This document shows positions 54,148 through 63,039 of a DNA stretch of 64,000 nt, piece after piece (the first letter of the stretch is position 1; each line of letters begins with the position of its first letter). A program made the translations under genes and the position numbers. A model generated the notes under the pieces. It did no database searches and was not told the origin of the DNA. It worked only from the letters and a program-made list of their open reading frames with translations. The stretch is from the NCBI GenBank assembly GCA_011365055.1, contig RDOG01000006.1, positions 1 through 64,000 on the forward strand, read 5' to 3'. The DNA comes from Promethearchaeota archaeon (GTDB taxonomy: Archaea; Asgardarchaeota; Lokiarchaeia; Helarchaeales; RDOG01).

Positions 54148-54915
54148 TCATTTCAATTTCTTTTTTAATTTTGAAACTTTTTGGTTAGCTGGTTTATTCC
54201 TAGGATCTATTGAGAGTATTTTTTCAAAACATTCAATTGCTTTTTTAAAATTTCCTAATTGTTCGTGGGTTTCTCCCAACTTGCCCCAAGCATCTACAAA
54301 ATTTGGATCAAGCGATACTGCTTTTTCAAACATAGTGATAGCTTTATCGAATTCCTTTAATTCTTGATAGATCAAGCCCAAATTAATTGCAGGGATCGGG
54401 TGAGGAGCCTTACTCATTAAGTGGTCCAAAATTTCTACTGCTTTTTTCAAATTACCTATTTTTCGATATGTTAACGCAAGAATATTCCAATGGTGATCTT
54501 TTTCATCAAGTTTAACAACTTTTTCAAGAATTTCAATTGCCTTTTGATCGTAATTTTTTTGAAGCAACAATCCTACTAGCCGTTCCATCGTTTCGACCAA
54601 ATTTGGTTCGATCTCGAGTATTTTTTCAAGATTTTGAATAGCATCATCAAGTTTTTTTAATTCAATATAAGAGATTGCTTTCCCATCCAATGCTGCAATT
54701 TGTTGAGGGTTCACTTTAAGCACGTTATTAAAAGCTTGGATCGCTTCTTTATGCCTTTTTGAATATTGATGACATGATCCAATATCTAATAATGCTAATT
54801 CATCATTAGGATCAAGCTTTATAATTTCCTGAAGTTTTTCAATTGCTCCGGAATAATTCGTTTGGATCATCATCTTTTGTGCTTCTGCACGTATCGTTTC
54901 CTTCTCATCAACCAA
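54148..54915 (-). CDS. TPR-repeat protein
   Basis: A 255-residue protein of about seven 34-residue TPRs (AIEKLQEIIKLDPNDELALLDIG, AIQAFNNVLKVNPQQIAALDG and so on), each with the usual W/LG/A/F/A/P pattern. Only short charged ends flank the repeats, so it is probably a pure interaction scaffold. The TTG start has GGTGT upstream. Compared with the TPR protein at 5264 it is shorter and more regular. Partners are unknown. Confidence 0.85.
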   Translation of the reverse strand: MVDEKETIRAEAQKMMIQTNYSGAIEKLQEIIKLDPNDELALLDIGSCHQYSKRHKEAIQAFNNVLKVNPQQIAALDGKAISYIELKKLDDAIQNLEKILEIEPNLVETMERLVGLLLQKNYDQKAIEILEKVVKLDEKDHHWNILALTYRKIGNLKKAVEILDHLMSKAPHPIPAINLGLIYQELKEFDKAITMFEKAVSLDPNFVDAWGKLGETHEQLGNFKKAIECFEKILSIDPRNKPANQKVSKLKKKLK

Positions 54916-55235
54916 TACAATACACCATCAAGATTGATATGTTTTTTATTGCTTTATTATTGTTAATGCTTAAAAAGAACTTGGCTTGTCTTCATTAGTT
55001 AATAATTTCTATTTAATTAAACCTTAAACTTGAGAAAATGACTTTTCTATCAATAATGTGAAGATTTTTTTATCATTTACGTTTTTTTCAAAATAAAAAA
55101 CTCCAAACATTTAAAAATAAACTCCACTTCAAGATATTTGGAACAGAATATTGTAATGCTACTTTTATTTTTAGAGCCTTTTTAATCGAAAATAAAGACA
55201 TTCTTTTTTGTATCCAAAGATTGTAGGTGTGATTA
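54916..55235. other. AT-rich divergent intergenic region
   Basis: About 320 bases without a coding frame or RNA gene. Promoters for the TPR gene (minus) and the small zinc protein (plus) are expected here. GTAGGTGTGATTA just before 55236 holds the ribosome-binding site of the latter. Confidence 0.35.
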
Positions 55236-55391
55236 ATGAGTTATAGAAGAGATAATAATCGTCCTCGAGAAATGCATAAAGTCACTTGTGCGGATTGTGG
55301 TCAGGAAACAGAAGTTCCTTTCAAACCAGATGGGGTTCGTCCTGTTTACTGTCAAGAATGCTATAAGAAACGACGACCTCGAAGATATTAA
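55236..55391 (+). CDS. 51-residue CxxC zinc-ribbon protein
   Basis: ATG at 55236 to TAA at 55391, with AGGTGTGAT upstream. Sequence pattern: basic N-terminus, MHKVTCADCGQETEVPFKP, then VRPVYCQECYKKRRPRR. This C-x2-C...C-x2-C protein with a basic tail matches a small conserved archaeal/bacterial family (MHKxxCxxCGxxxxVPFxPxxxRPVYCxxCY). Role unproven; nucleic-acid binding is plausible from the Arg-rich end. Confidence 0.85.
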   Translation: MSYRRDNNRPREMHKVTCADCGQETEVPFKPDGVRPVYCQECYKKRRPRRY

Positions 55392-55554
55392 AAACATGTT
55401 AATTAATATATTGAAAAGCCAGATGTTAGGCAATATTTAATGAATTAGGAAAAATTTATTTTTTCCTTAATAAGAATAACTTTTTTTTTGTTTATTTTTT
55501 AGTCACTGGTCAAAAGTTGATTAAGAGATTTTTTCACGATAGATTGTCTACAAG

Positions 55555-56232
55555 TTACATTGTTTTGCTTTCGTGATATTTTCGGGTCTGTTTTAACAAT
55601 TCTTCAACATTTTGTTGATATCGAAAATCATTTCCATGAACAGAAAACAAGGAATGGATATGATACGAATTCATTGTTAAAAATTCTAAGACTCGATTGA
55701 TGGAAGTAATAGAAACAAGAGGTGAAATATTATTTGGATTTGGATCACCTGACCCAAGCCACCAATCTCCTGTGATCATGGCACCACGGAAGATAATTAA
55801 AATATCTGTTTCAGAATGCTTAGGTGCATAAATTAAATAAGCGGGTTCACCTTCAATATTCATTTTAAAAACAGGTTCCTTGAAGATCGTGGTAAAAAAC
55901 TTGCGAACAGAAGGTACACGCTTTATTAATGATTCATGGCATATCCAGTCAAAAGGCAAGTACGGTGTTAATTTTTCACGGTATGAATTAATTCCATCAA
56001 GATGATCCCAATGATGATGAGACACGGTGATGCCAATGGGTTTAATCTTATGTTTATAAAGGTATTGGGAGATCAATTCAGCTGGAACTAAAGCATTAAG
56101 TTTATTTGATCGAGGAGGCACCTCCACGATCATGCATGAACTTCCATTAAGTAATAGCCATGTTCCACAAATCTGATTTTCTGTTAAAATTAGTATTATT
56201 CCTGGAGAAACGTGTTTAATTGCTTCATTCAT
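55555..56232 (-). CDS. Metallo-beta-lactamase-fold hydrolase
   Basis: A 225-residue MBL-fold protein. The metal motif is VSHHHWDHLDG (HxHxDH, about residues 70-80), with a later APKHSETDILIIF (third His, about 134) and ITGDWW (bridging Asp, about 154), and a closing SVHG His (about 199). This set suits a glyoxalase-II-like hydrolase. Substrate unknown. ATG start. It stands between two small zinc-protein genes. Confidence 0.88.
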   Translation of the reverse strand: MNEAIKHVSPGIILILTENQICGTWLLLNGSSCMIVEVPPRSNKLNALVPAELISQYLYKHKIKPIGITVSHHHWDHLDGINSYREKLTPYLPFDWICHESLIKRVPSVRKFFTTIFKEPVFKMNIEGEPAYLIYAPKHSETDILIIFRGAMITGDWWLGSGDPNPNNISPLVSITSINRVLEFLTMNSYHIHSLFSVHGNDFRYQQNVEELLKQTRKYHESKTM

Positions 56233-56329
56233 CTTTTTTATTCCAAATTATTTTTCATATTTTTCTAATATCAACCTAATCAAATATCTTTTTATTATAT
56301 ATTAATAGATAAATATAAGGAAATGTAAC

Positions 56330-56839
56330 ATGGCATTAGAGTTTTTAGAAATTCTTGGTGAAGTCCTTGGGCTTATAGTTAATTCACGTAAGAAAGGGAA
56401 AAAAAAAGAGTCCGATCTTGGAATATCGTGTCCTATTTGCAACCAAGTCAAATTAACGGATGATTTTTTTTGTTCAAATTGTAACACTCACATTATTTTA
56501 GAAGAAAATACAAATAAAAAGAGTTATTTAAAGCAAAACGTCCACCCAAAACATAGAAAAAAACAAGAGGCATCTTTAAACGTTCATAATCAAGTTAGTG
56601 AGAGAAAAAAAGAAGCAGAAATTAAAATTCTCTGTCCTATTTGTAATCAAGTAAATCTAAGTGAGGATTATTTTTGTTCTTTTTGTAATACTCACGTTGT
56701 AACGGAGGAGTTAACTAAAAATGAGGGTGATTTAAGACAAATGATCTGTCCTGAATGCGGAAGTATTCAAGAAGAAGCTTCGCTTAACGACTATTGTCAA
56801 CGCTGTGGCGAAAAAATGATAATTAAAGAAAAGAAGTAA
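56330..56839 (+). CDS. Triple zinc-ribbon protein
   Basis: A 169-residue protein. After a short N-terminal helix there are two near-copies of CPICNQVxLxxDxFCSxCNTH (about residues 35-60 and 103-128) and a third, different ribbon CPECGS...YCQRCGEK (about 145-162). Internal duplication is obvious. There is no catalytic domain. Probably nucleic-acid or protein binding. ATG start. It precedes the methyltransferase gene by about 60 bases. Confidence 0.75.
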   Translation: MALEFLEILGEVLGLIVNSRKKGKKKESDLGISCPICNQVKLTDDFFCSNCNTHIILEENTNKKSYLKQNVHPKHRKKQEASLNVHNQVSERKKEAEIKILCPICNQVNLSEDYFCSFCNTHVVTEELTKNEGDLRQMICPECGSIQEEASLNDYCQRCGEKMIIKEKK

Positions 56840-56901
56840 TTTTATCGTACCAATTATATATTAAAGAATATTAATATAGGAAACAAGATTACCGTTAATT
56901 C

Positions 56902-57897
56902 ATGCCAACACACAAATCAATGAAGATGAATCACTTTTTTGAATTAATAGAGGATTTATACGAAATATTTGTTATATCTACTGGAGTATCTTTGGATTTG
57001 TTTGAGGTAATAGCTGAAAACAAGCAAGTTACGGCACTTCAAATTGCGGGGATCAAAGGTTATGATGAACGAATGGTCAGAGCTTGGTGTGATGCAGCAG
57101 TCGCCTGTAACTATTTAAAACAAGATAGAGATACTTATATCTTGCAAAGATGGACAAGATCTTATTTAATCAAAAAATCCCCTACTCAAATAGGATTTAT
57201 GTTCGAAAATAAAGCAATTAAGATGATGATGCATCCTTTTCTTACAAAAATAAAAGAAAGATTAGAAGGAAACCATCCAGATTTTGAGCCAGAACATGTT
57301 TTAGCAATTCCAGAAACGATAAAACACTATGCACCATTAATCATTCCAATAATTCGTCAAACGATACCAAAATTTACGGAAAAATGCCATGTATTAGATA
57401 TAGGTACGGGAATAGGTGCATATTTAATGAATTTTGCAGAAACAAATCCAAATATCACAGGAGTTGGGATCGACATTCAAGATTTAACGATTAGAGAAGC
57501 ACAAAAAATTGCTAAAGGGAAAGGTCTGGATGATAGATTAAAGTTCATTGCCATGGATGCCTTGAAATTAGAGCTCGATGAAAAGTTTGACATTATTTTT
57601 GTTAGTAACATGATACAAGCTTTAAGTTTTGAGCAAGCGGGATTATTAATAAAAAAAATTTATCCCCTACTAAAGGATGAAGGATATATCGTTATTTTAG
57701 AAATTTTAGTTAATGATGATCGTATTTCACCAAAATTAGGCGCACTTACAAATTTCTATTTAAAAATGGAAATGTTAAATGCTGGTACATTCAGTTTAAC
57801 TGATTTGAATTCATTTATGAAAGAAGCTGGATTTACTAATCCAATCATGAACACGCAATTAGTATCTCAATCGTACTTAATATATACTCAAAAATAA
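56902..57897 (+). CDS. SAM-dependent O-methyltransferase-like protein
   Basis: A 331-residue protein with N-terminal winged-helix dimerisation region (about 10-85, TALQIAGIKGYDERMVRAWCDAAVACNYL) and a class-I methyltransferase domain: HVLDIGTGIGAYL (about 163-175), GVGIDIQ, FIAMDALKL, FDIIFVSNMIQAL. The layout is that of hydroxyneurosterol/O-methyltransferase-type proteins. Substrate unknown. It converges directly on the tiny Cys-rich gene at 57898. Confidence 0.82.
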   Translation: MPTHKSMKMNHFFELIEDLYEIFVISTGVSLDLFEVIAENKQVTALQIAGIKGYDERMVRAWCDAAVACNYLKQDRDTYILQRWTRSYLIKKSPTQIGFMFENKAIKMMMHPFLTKIKERLEGNHPDFEPEHVLAIPETIKHYAPLIIPIIRQTIPKFTEKCHVLDIGTGIGAYLMNFAETNPNITGVGIDIQDLTIREAQKIAKGKGLDDRLKFIAMDALKLELDEKFDIIFVSNMIQALSFEQAGLLIKKIYPLLKDEGYIVILEILVNDDRISPKLGALTNFYLKMEMLNAGTFSLTDLNSFMKEAGFTNPIMNTQLVSQSYLIYTQK

Positions 57898-58053
57898 TCA
57901 TTTTTTACATTTTTGATTCTTAAAATCAAAAAAATAACAATTCAAACAGGATTTTTTAGTTTCAAAATATGAAAAAAGCATATCGTGTTTATAGAATTCA
58001 CATTTTTGTGATTTTAACATGCATAAAACTTGAAAAGTTTCTTCTTTATTCAT
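57898..58053 (-). CDS. 51-residue Cys-rich mini-protein
   Basis: ATG at 58053 overlaps the TGA of the upstream DUF3795 gene (ATGA), and TGA ends at 57898, one base after the methyltransferase stop. Cys pattern: C11, C18, and a C-terminal SCLNCYFFDFKNQKC. That motif (CxxC-aromatic-x-n-C) recurs in the protein at 58648-58866 (CQSCKFYKNHSC). Translational coupling makes it a likely real gene, of unknown function. Confidence 0.6.
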   Translation of the reverse strand: MNKEETFQVLCMLKSQKCEFYKHDMLFSYFETKKSCLNCYFFDFKNQKCKK

Positions 58054-58439
58054 CTTAATTTACTCAAATTTTCTTTTTTACAGAAAAAAGCTTTTTTAAA
58101 CATCATGAAATCTTCATCAGAAAGTAAAGATTTGCACTTTTTTTCATCTATTTCATTTTTTTGAAATGCAAGTTTATTTTTTGCACAGGGATACTTATCG
58201 CAGTAACCACAGTTATCGATCTCTTTTTGTTCACAGCATTCTTTAATCCCATATTCGCATTTAATCATAAACGAACATCCATTACATTTGATATTTTGAG
58301 GAGGCAGGATTTGTTCTCGCCATCCAATTTCATGCAAGATTTTTCCCATTTTTTTCAGTAATTTCATATCATTATTTTTAGTTCCAATATAAGAAAGGCA
58401 ACATGTACAATCATCCCCACAACATGCTATCTTATTCAT
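58050..58439 (-). CDS. DUF3795 Cys-rich protein
   Basis: A 129-residue protein with about 15 Cys: CCGDDCTCCLSYIG at the N-terminus, then CNGCSFMIKCEYGIKECCEQK and NCGYCDKYPCAKN. This matches DUF3795, a presumed metal-binding family of unknown function common in anaerobes. ATG start. The next gene begins inside its stop codon. Confidence 0.85.
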   Translation of the reverse strand: MNKIACCGDDCTCCLSYIGTKNNDMKLLKKMGKILHEIGWREQILPPQNIKCNGCSFMIKCEYGIKECCEQKEIDNCGYCDKYPCAKNKLAFQKNEIDEKKCKSLLSDEDFMMFKKAFFCKKENLSKLR

Positions 58440-58501
58440 ATGATGATTATTAAAAAGAAATAATTAAATTTTTGTAATCATAATGATAAAATCAATAATA
58501 C

Positions 58502-58657
58502 ATGATAAAATGTCCAAATTGTCACGAAGTGGATGAATTAAAAATAATAGATCATGGTTCTGAGCATACCGGGGGAGGATATGGTACTTATTGGTTTTTA
58601 TATAAGTGCTTGAAATGTAAACACGAATTTAAACTTGAAAAATTTGATTATTTTTGA
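58502..58657 (+). CDS. 51-residue zinc-ribbon mini-protein
   Basis: ATG at 58502 to TGA at 58657. Pattern: MIKCPNCHEVDELKIID, a Gly-rich turn, WFLYKCLKCKHEFKLEKF, i.e. C4-x2-C7 and C36-x2-C39 on either side of a beta turn: a complete single zinc ribbon like those of TFIIS/RPB9-type knuckles. It overlaps the convergent gene at 58648 by 10 bases. Function unknown. Confidence 0.65.
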   Translation: MIKCPNCHEVDELKIIDHGSEHTGGGYGTYWFLYKCLKCKHEFKLEKFDYF

Positions 58658-58866
58658 ACAGTACAAGAATGATTTTTATAAAATTTACAGCTTTGACAAT
58701 GTCGATTTAGTTCTACTTGTAAAATTCTTGGTTTCCATTTAAAATATTCACAAGCACTTGCCTTGATGAAACAAGCAATCATATATTCTTCCGTGTGAAA
58801 AGTCTTACATTCTTCACAAAATTCCTCATAAAAATAAATTCGCTTTCCACAATCTTCACATTTCAT
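58648..58866 (-). CDS. Small Cys-rich protein
   Basis: A 72-residue protein with CEDCGKRIYFYEEFCEEC at the N-terminus, a central CFIKASACEYF, and RHCQSCKFYKNHSCTVQK at the C-terminus. Two metal sites are likely. The ending resembles the mini-protein at 57898. ATG start at 58866. No family was recognised. Confidence 0.6.
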   Translation of the reverse strand: MKCEDCGKRIYFYEEFCEECKTFHTEEYMIACFIKASACEYFKWKPRILQVELNRHCQSCKFYKNHSCTVQK

Positions 58867-59222
58867 TGAGTAATTAATAATAAATGGTATGTTTTATTCT
58901 TATTGAATAGGCGATTTTTGATTATTAAAATTGAATAATTCAGTTTATTTGGCGGATACTTGTAGATATTTCACAAAAAAAACTTGAAATTCAAAAAATA
59001 GTTCCGAATTTTTCAAAAAAAAAAAAAAAATTATCGACAAAAAAAATAACAAATAGTATTATTTTTTCCTTCAAAATTTCCGTTTTTTAAAAAAAAATAA
59101 TGCATTTTTTTTGCAATGTAAGATAAGTTTTGACTTTTTTATTCAGAGTATTTTTAAGAAATGACTTGAATTTTTCCCATATATTTAGTTAAAGAAGAAT
59201 AAGTTAAGAAGAAGGGTTTAAA
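58867..59222. other. AT-rich intergenic region with poly-A/T runs
   Basis: About 355 bases, no coding frame or RNA gene. It has long homopolymer runs (14 A near 59018-59031, and others) that could mark terminators or be assembly-sensitive. A purine-rich AAGAAGAAGGG precedes the ATG at 59223. Confidence 0.4.
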
Positions 59223-59852
59223 ATGGCAAGTGATGTCTTGGTTTTTGAATTAAAACAAAAAATTAATTTTTATACAGAACCTAAATATCCAGAGGGAATA
59301 TTTATTGTAGATTATCAGAAATCTTTATTAAAAGATTTGTGGACACTTTGGAATTCGACTTGTTCAGTAAAAATATCTCTAAATCAATTGGAAACATTGG
59401 AATGTGATGGAGTTTTTTTAGCAACTTATAGAAATGCATTTGTTGGATTTGTGATCACGGATTTAACAGGTGATATAGGCGAAATTTTAGCAATAAAGGT
59501 TGCACCCCAATATAGAAATCTTGGAATAGGAACATCTCTCTTTCAAAAAGCTAGTTCTTATTTTACAGAAAAAAATGCCAAAAAAATAATATGGGTAACA
59601 GATAATTCTAATGAAATAGATCCAGCAATTATAAAATTAGCTAAGAAGTTTGGGTTCACACTTACACGTAGAGAAAGATTAGGTTCAAAAGAAAAAAAGC
59701 AGGAGGGACTTCTTAAATATGACTATATTTATTTTCTAATAAAAATCGTTTGCATGCATTGCCAATCTAAAGTAGATTTTTTTTCTGTTCAGAACTTAAA
59801 TCGCTGCCCAAAATGCGAAAAACCGATTGGTATGGATCCGATGGCAAGTTAA
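59223..59852 (+). CDS. GNAT acetyltransferase with C-terminal zinc ribbon
   Basis: A 209-residue protein. The GNAT core has the acetyl-CoA loop AIKVAPQYRNLGIGTSLFQKA (about 95-115; R/Q-x-x-G-x-G as YRNLGIGT) and KIIWVTDNSNEIDPAIIKLAKKFGF. A zinc ribbon CMHCQSKVDFFSVQNLNRCPKC (about 177-198) follows, perhaps for target recognition. It is a protein or small-molecule N-acetyltransferase; substrate unknown. ATG start; monocistronic. Confidence 0.82.
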   Translation: MASDVLVFELKQKINFYTEPKYPEGIFIVDYQKSLLKDLWTLWNSTCSVKISLNQLETLECDGVFLATYRNAFVGFVITDLTGDIGEILAIKVAPQYRNLGIGTSLFQKASSYFTEKNAKKIIWVTDNSNEIDPAIIKLAKKFGFTLTRRERLGSKEKKQEGLLKYDYIYFLIKIVCMHCQSKVDFFSVQNLNRCPKCEKPIGMDPMAS

Positions 59853-60004
59853 TTGTATTGCATTGGAAATGTACCCAAAGTCAATATTTTAAAAGCATGA
59901 TCTAGCTGATTGTCCATTTGATCTTATTACTTTCGCGATGAAAGTTATAATAATTAATGTTCGCTTGAACATTAAGAGGGGGCTAAAAAGAAACGATAGA
60001 AGAA

Positions 60005-60526
60005 TTGGCAAGAAACGATCATGAGTTAAGGATCAAAAGATTAGAACATGAAATCAATTTAGCGTTAGAAAAAGCTAAAGATGCAGAATTAGAGTCTAAA
60101 CTACTACTTGCTTCACATTTTTATAAAATTGCTTCAGAATTGTCTAGAAAAAATGATGATTATCAAAAAGTTAAAGTATATCATCAGAGAGCTGAAAGCT
60201 TATTAAATAAAGATATTAACTTGAAAGCTGATAAGCATGCAGAATATGTCAAAGATAAAGCAAAGAAAATAGTAAGTTCAATTAGAGGGCGCTTAAAAAT
60301 TACTCTAAAAGTTGCTGAACTAGCTGTGGACAAGGAAAAAAATCTTGATGCATTCATGTATTACGATATCGCAGCTCATTTGTTCTCGGAGCTGGGAGAT
60401 AGTGAACGCGCTATAGCATGCAAGCAAACAGCAAGCCATTATAAAAGCATAGCGATTGAAATGGAATGCAAAAAAATTGCTGACTATTACGAGCAATCTT
60501 TAAGTGAAACGGGATTTTTTAAGTAA
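60005..60526 (+). CDS. Helical-hairpin (MIT/TPR-like) protein
   Basis: A 173-residue all-helical protein with two repeats: INLALEKAKDAELESKLLLASHFYKIASELSRKND (about 15-50) and ITLKVAELAVDKEKNLDAFMYYDIAAHLFSELGDSERAI (about 98-137). Each is a three-helix unit like TPR or MIT domains. MIT domains serve ESCRT/Vps4 proteins, which Asgard archaea have, but the resemblance is weak. It starts with TTG; GAGGGGGC lies about 25 bases upstream, further than usual. Confidence 0.5.
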   Translation: MARNDHELRIKRLEHEINLALEKAKDAELESKLLLASHFYKIASELSRKNDDYQKVKVYHQRAESLLNKDINLKADKHAEYVKDKAKKIVSSIRGRLKITLKVAELAVDKEKNLDAFMYYDIAAHLFSELGDSERAIACKQTASHYKSIAIEMECKKIADYYEQSLSETGFFK

Positions 60527-60528
60527 AT

Positions 60529-60771
60529 TTAATAACCATAGAGATCTGAACTTAAAATTGCACCACATTGCACGCAAACGCACACCATTATATGCCTTCT
60601 ACCCAAATTTTGGTTGTTTTTTGCAAAATCGCTAAAGTTATAGCTAATTGGAATGTGAAGACCGATCATCATAAGGTCATTTGTTTCAATTTTATTACTA
60701 TCTGTATCCAAAAATCTAATATCTGTTTTACAAATTGGACATATTAATCGTTCTGGATATTTTATAGACAC
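60529..60771 (-). CDS. Small zinc-ribbon protein
   Basis: An 80-residue protein with CPICKTDIRFL at residues 11-20 and CVCVQCGAILSSD near 64-71, i.e. two CxxC knuckles split by about 50 residues. The GTG start follows GAGGTGA by about 8 bases. Convergent with the helical-hairpin gene. Function unknown. Confidence 0.6.
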   Translation of the reverse strand: MSIKYPERLICPICKTDIRFLDTDSNKIETNDLMMIGLHIPISYNFSDFAKNNQNLGRRHIMVCVCVQCGAILSSDLYGY

Positions 60772-60897
60772 TTTTTAATTTCACCTCGTTATAATAAACA
60801 ATTTAAATCTCTCATTTAAATATTTAAGAAAAATTATTTATGCAATTAATTAATCGATAAGTTCAACCCATAATAGGTTTATTAAAAAATTTTTATT

Positions 60898-61602
60898 TTA
60901 AATTAGAGAAAATTTTGAGGCGTAATCGTATAACTCCGTTCCTTGCTTCATTAAATCAGGATATTTTTCCTTGAGTTCCATAAAGAATGATTTTAAGTGA
61001 TTTAACATCGAAGTTTCTGCCATTTGATTCCTTTTTAAAATGATAGAGAGGGGTTCTCGGCATTCTTGTCTAATACTGAGTGCAAATTCATTTAGACTTT
61101 CTTTAGTCAGTGTTTTTCCTACTAAAAAATTTAAGCTCGCCTTAGATGCTCCACATGGACTTTGAGTAATGAGTTGAATATTTTTAACAACTAAATCATC
61201 TAAATCGATTATATATTTGGGAATTCCAAATTTTTTCGCAAATTCATTGATTACGGAATTCTTCGAGTTAGGTGCTAGATGGCACATACTTGAAGGCATT
61301 TCAACGTCCATGTTTTCGTTATGTATTTGTCGTAAAAATCCCTCACCAAAAAATATGCCTAAAATAACTGGTTTTTCATATAGACATAATTCAGATACAA
61401 CGTCGGGGTGACGAACGTAAGATATTAGTAAATCAGCTTCATTAATATCATTTTCTACGTCTTTTGGAAATTCAAATTCATCTAATAATTGTCGAGGATC
61501 CATTTCTTCTACTACAACCATTTTTGTTTCCGGAAACACTTGTTTTATTATTTCAACAGCTCTATCGCCGTATTTTCCGTCACTTACGATTAAAATCTTC
61601 AT
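60898..61602 (-). CDS. DUF166 family protein
   Basis: A 234-residue member of DUF166 (COG1810), sometimes labelled thymidylate-synthase-like. Marks: MKILIVSDGKYGDRAVEII, ADLLISYVRHPDVV, MPSSMCHLAP, and TQSPCGASKASLNFLVGK with Cys residues that could hold a cofactor. ATG start with AGGTGATGATTT upstream. It is divergent from the HxlR regulator, which may control it (inference from position). Confidence 0.85.
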   Translation of the reverse strand: MKILIVSDGKYGDRAVEIIKQVFPETKMVVVEEMDPRQLLDEFEFPKDVENDINEADLLISYVRHPDVVSELCLYEKPVILGIFFGEGFLRQIHNENMDVEMPSSMCHLAPNSKNSVINEFAKKFGIPKYIIDLDDLVVKNIQLITQSPCGASKASLNFLVGKTLTKESLNEFALSIRQECREPLSIILKRNQMAETSMLNHLKSFFMELKEKYPDLMKQGTELYDYASKFSLI

Positions 61603-61698
61603 AAATCATCACCTTTTTCTTATAATTACTATAAAAAAGTAAGTATTTAAATGAGTAAATGTACGGAAATATAGTAATAGAAAAGGAAGTACTAATAA

Positions 61699-62079
61699 AT
61701 GATCGAAAATAAAACAGCCGAATTTTCACTAAAAGGCGAAAAAAATGAAAATTTTTGGTTTTGTCCTTGTTCTATAAATAACGTGTTAAATGTAATTAGT
61801 AAAAAGTGGGCCATTTTGATAATTAATACCATAGGATATCATGGTAAATTAAGATTTAACGAATTATTATTTAATTTAAAGCGAATTAAACCAAATCCAA
61901 AAACATTAACTAACAGATTACGAGAATTGGAGGAGGAAGGATTATTAGTTAGAGAAAAATTTTCTGAAATTCCTCCTAGAGTTGAATATTCATTAACACG
62001 TGATGGTATTGAGCTTAGAAATATTTTGAAATCGTTAGTGGATTGGGCAGATAAACGAACTAAAGAAATTGATTCATAA
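61699..62079 (+). CDS. HxlR-family winged-helix regulator
   Basis: A 126-residue HxlR protein: CPCSINNVLNVISKKWAILIINTIGYHGKLRFNELLFNL, then PKTLTNRLRELEEEGLLVREKF, PPRVEYSLTRDGIEL. The CPC near residue 22-24 sits where several HxlR proteins have a redox- or electrophile-sensing Cys. It is about 96 bases from the divergent DUF166 gene, whose promoter it could bind. Confidence 0.92.
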   Translation: MIENKTAEFSLKGEKNENFWFCPCSINNVLNVISKKWAILIINTIGYHGKLRFNELLFNLKRIKPNPKTLTNRLRELEEEGLLVREKFSEIPPRVEYSLTRDGIELRNILKSLVDWADKRTKEIDS

Positions 62080-62145
62080 GATGGAAATAAATTTTTAAAT
62101 ATCTATTTATATCCCACTTAAATATTATATATCTAAGGGATTAAC

Positions 62146-62835
62146 TTGTCGCAAGATGTCAGCAAAGATACGAGAATATTACTTGTTGAGTATGTTTTGA
62201 AAAAATTAAAAGAACTTACTATTCAAAAACGATATAAGCTTCCGGCAAGCAAGGAAATCACCATAGAAGCAATTAATAAACTTAATTCCGCTATAAAACA
62301 AATTAAATTTAGTTACATTTTACCCTTAGAACTTGTAAATAATTACATTGTAAAAGAATTTGATTTAATGACACGTCAATTCTGGGAAGCAATTTCAAAA
62401 AATTTATCCGATATTGAAAAAAATAAAGTTATATTGTTAGAATTACGGTTTATTTTTAATATATTACAAGGTTTTAGAGAAAGATTAATGTTAGGTAATG
62501 AATCCTCTATTGAAAAAGCAATTGATGTTATTGCAGTTAAAATTTTATCGATTTCAAATCTTAATAAAAAGGAAAATTTGAAAATCTGCCGTGTTGCAGA
62601 TGGTAAACAAATCATCAATATCATAACTAATTTATCAAATGTTAAAAAGGACATGGTCCTTCCTGCGGCAATTCTACCCCCTCGTGAGTTTGGTTCTGAA
62701 ATAAGTGAAGCAATGTTTTGTTCCAATAAAGATTTAGTAGAAATGCATGAAAAAATAGGGAAACGGGTGATTTTGTCGGAAATAGAATTGAAAGAAGTAA
62801 ATAATCATGTTTTAAGCTTATTAAAAGATATTTAG
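62146..62835 (+). CDS. Hypothetical helical protein
   Basis: A 229-residue protein, mainly helical, with no recognised family. The first 150 residues are amphipathic helices (TIEAINKLNSAIKQIKFSYILPLELVNNYIVKEF). A shorter C-terminal part has a mixed stretch (MVLPAAILPPREFGSEISEAMFC). The TTG start is about 10-25 bases after the TATA-like TTAAATATTATATATC (about 62118-62133), suggesting a near-leaderless transcript. Confidence 0.55.
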   Translation: MSQDVSKDTRILLVEYVLKKLKELTIQKRYKLPASKEITIEAINKLNSAIKQIKFSYILPLELVNNYIVKEFDLMTRQFWEAISKNLSDIEKNKVILLELRFIFNILQGFRERLMLGNESSIEKAIDVIAVKILSISNLNKKENLKICRVADGKQIINIITNLSNVKKDMVLPAAILPPREFGSEISEAMFCSNKDLVEMHEKIGKRVILSEIELKEVNNHVLSLLKDI

Positions 62836-63039
62836 ACTGAAATTTAATGTAAAATTTTAAATAAAGTGTTAAAATAACGATAAATTCAACCGATAAAATC
62901 CAATCTTTTTAATTTTACAAAGTATTAATTTTTTAACTTTTATAATTTTCAAATTAAAGTTATCAACTAAAATATCATTTGAGCTCATCCATAAGGTTTT
63001 TTTTTGTTGTTACTAAACTTATTACGGTTTTGATTTAAA

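Noticed and set aside
55233..55433. Minus-strand frame of 66 codons
   Set aside because: It is the shadow of the plus-strand zinc-ribbon gene 55236-55391, which has a family match and a ribosome-binding site.
58161..58361. Plus-strand frame of 66 codons
   Set aside because: Antisense to the DUF3795 gene, whose Cys pattern is convincing.
58980..59110. Long A and T runs as a replication origin element
   Set aside because: No repeated origin boxes and no Orc1/Cdc6 gene nearby; homopolymers are common in this AT-rich DNA.
62146..62835. GINS-type replication protein
   Set aside because: Length and helical character are similar, but the GINS B-domain pattern could not be found.
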